In this document: in pieces, positions 62,756 through 64,000 of the stretch | Layout of the letters: the number at the start of each line of letters is the position of its first letter | Position numbering within the stretch: the stretch's first letter is position 1 | DNA from: Fen-1254 sp963769605 | GTDB taxonomy: Bacteria > Bacteroidota > Ignavibacteria > UBA10030 | Assembly (NCBI GenBank): GCA_963769605.1 | Contig: CAVYML010000001.1 | Location: forward strand, 1-64,000 | Direction of reading: 5' to 3' | DNA: 64,000 bases | Notes under the pieces: model-generated | What the model was told of the DNA's origin: nothing | What the model saw: the letters and a program-made list of their open reading frames with translations, nothing else | Database searches by the model: none | Made by a program: the position numbers and the translations under genes

Positions 62756-63679
62756 ATGGAGCATAAATGTAAAAAATCATATTTTCTTTTTATAGCACTG
62801 GCGGCGCTTATTTATCTTTCATCCCCGCAGCTTCTAAGTCAGGCCGCGCCTCCTGCGGAGAGATCGAACGAAGAACAGTACAAGCTAAATTTCAAAGAAG
62901 CGGATGAACATCTCGGCAAGTTCGAATTTGAGGCATCGTTAAAAAGCTGCGAAGCGGCGCTGCGCAATAAACCGGACGATTTTTTAATCAGGGCGATGAT
63001 GTGCCTTGATTGCTATGAAATAGCAGAACGTTTAGACGTTCATAAATCCGAAGACAAGGACAAAAAAATAGAACTTTACACGAAAATGGTGACGATTGCA
63101 GAGGAAGGAATTAAATGCGCTCCCGATAAAGGGGAATGTTATTTTATGCGCGGATTGGCCAATGCAAGAATGTCCACAACAAAAGGAATATTGTCGCAGC
63201 TCTTTACGGCAAAACAAATCGAGAAAGACTGGCTTGTTGCAGTAGACCGGAAGTCCGACTATGTAACGCCGAACGGTGAAAATCTTCAGGCATCCAGTTG
63301 TTTAGCGCTGGGTGTGTATTACCGATTATGCCCGACATTTTTTCTGCTCAAATGGTTCTTTGGAATCAGCGGGGATCTCGATAAAGCATTAGATTATTGC
63401 CGGAAGGCGTATGACCTCGATTCTACGCGGATAGAAATCGTAAAAGAGTACGGTGTGGCGCTTATTACACGCGGTCTTGATAAGGACAAGAACGAGGACA
63501 TTGAAGAGGGAAAAGAGTATCTCAAAAAGGTTTTTACATTACCCTGGCGGCTCCAAACGGACAGCATCGATGTTGTACACAGCACCATGCTGCTCAATAA
63601 TATAAAACTCTGCCCCGGATATTCCAGGGACGATGAACAGGATATTTCCGAGGAATCGTTTAAGAAAACGCAAAAATAG
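62756..63679 (+). CDS. Exported TPR-like protein
   Basis: A 307-residue protein with a signal peptide (ending LLSQAAP) and tetratricopeptide-like helical repeats (FEFEASLKSCEAALRNKPDDFLIRAMMC and LDKALDYCRKAYDLDSTRIEIVKEYG). It is probably a periplasmic scaffold. The mature part contains many Cys. The ATG at 62756 is preferred over a TTG 6 nt earlier. No closer family is recognised. Confidence 0.7.
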   Translation: MEHKCKKSYFLFIALAALIYLSSPQLLSQAAPPAERSNEEQYKLNFKEADEHLGKFEFEASLKSCEAALRNKPDDFLIRAMMCLDCYEIAERLDVHKSEDKDKKIELYTKMVTIAEEGIKCAPDKGECYFMRGLANARMSTTKGILSQLFTAKQIEKDWLVAVDRKSDYVTPNGENLQASSCLALGVYYRLCPTFFLLKWFFGISGDLDKALDYCRKAYDLDSTRIEIVKEYGVALITRGLDKDKNEDIEEGKEYLKKVFTLPWRLQTDSIDVVHSTMLLNNIKLCPGYSRDDEQDISEESFKKTQK

Positions 63680-63741
63680 GATTTTTTAACTAAGCAGGAA
63701 GTAGCTATGGGCATCCTATTTAATGATCATTCTTCCTGTAG

Positions 63742-63838
63742 CCGCGGTCGGTGACCGCGGAAACTGAGTTTCCAATAAAATTCCGATGATGGCCGCCTTA
63801 ATGCACCACCTTGCGAAGGTCCCACCTTCGCAAGGTGG
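63742..63838. other. Two perfect hairpins in the terminal gap
   Basis: CCGCGGTC-GGT-GACCGCGG (63742-63760) and the 15-bp stem CCACCTTGCGAAGGT/ACCTTCGCAAGGTGG (63806-63838). Neither has a T-run. They may be REP-like palindromes or weak terminators. No other feature was seen in 63680-63972. Confidence 0.5.
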
Positions 63839-63972
63839 TATACGGAGGAAAATTCTTAGGCAATTCAACCGTGCAATTTCCACAAATTTCTGCTACATTC
63901 TATCATTCATGTCAAATGTGAACTATCAATTGGCTCATAAATATATGCAATAGCAAAAAAGCAGAACAAGCT

Positions 63973-64000
63973 ATGGCGAAGAAGAAAACAACAAAAACCA
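63973..64000 (+). CDS. Start of a gene cut by the window edge
   Basis: The last 28 bases read ATG GCG AAG AAG AAA (MAKKKTTKT...), a Lys-rich N terminus typical of DNA-binding or ribosomal proteins. Too little is visible to identify it. Confidence 0.35.

Overview
This window looks like part of a chromosome, or metagenome-assembled contig, from a Bacteroidota/Chlorobi-group bacterium. Ignavibacteria or a relative is the best guess. Three things point there: a secreted peptidase ending in the LGQNYPNPFNPTT-type C-terminal domain common in that group, an F-type ATPase cluster without the beta and epsilon genes, and a futalosine-pathway (MqnA/MqnD-like) protein. This is inference from protein families; no 16S gene is present.

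Layout. 1-1980 is a near-perfect head-to-head inverted duplication of half an IS1182 transposase, possibly an assembly fold-back. 2265-5252 holds an AbiE-type toxin-antitoxin module (an AbiEi-like regulator, a second AbiEi with operator palindromes, and an AbiEii nucleotidyltransferase), together with two related small-RNA-like genes carrying C-rich loops. 5258-19966 is a defence operon that starts 5 nt after AbiEii: hsdM, hsdS, a DUF4209-type gene broken by an IS4-like element, an unusual nuclease-like/EF-Tu-like fusion, hsdR, and two large unrecognised genes. 19967-23153 is repeat-rich DNA around a broken AlbA_2-type gene. It has two miniature palindromic insertions, a pair of flanking direct repeats and a cluster of seven CACGTG sites.

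23154-25364 carries tRNA-Cys, tRNA-Leu and two tandem units in which the 5' part of tRNA-Cys is joined to a GIY-YIG nuclease gene. A second pair of small-RNA-like genes lies at 25140 and 27988. 25365-34521 holds secreted and envelope proteins: a lipoprotein, a frameshifted chitinase, a pilin-like protein, a frameshifted beta-barrel, a thioredoxin-like protein, and a secreted HExxH peptidase split by an IS1634-family element with a 65-bp target duplication.

34636-63679 is mostly conserved, compact and housekeeping: rpsU, an M23 peptidase, a bactofilin, atpZ/I-B-E-F-H-A-G, a GspE-type ATPase, ffh-rpsP-khpA-rimM-trmD-rplS, an MqnA-like protein, recN, cysS, a metal-ligand-poor amidohydrolase homologue, envelope proteins, a penicillin-acylase-family enzyme, a sirtuin, pyruvate kinase and small exported proteins. 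The main candidates for something undescribed are the two duplicated small-RNA families, the tRNA-Cys/GIY-YIG units, and the AbiE-type I restriction operon with its orphan genes.
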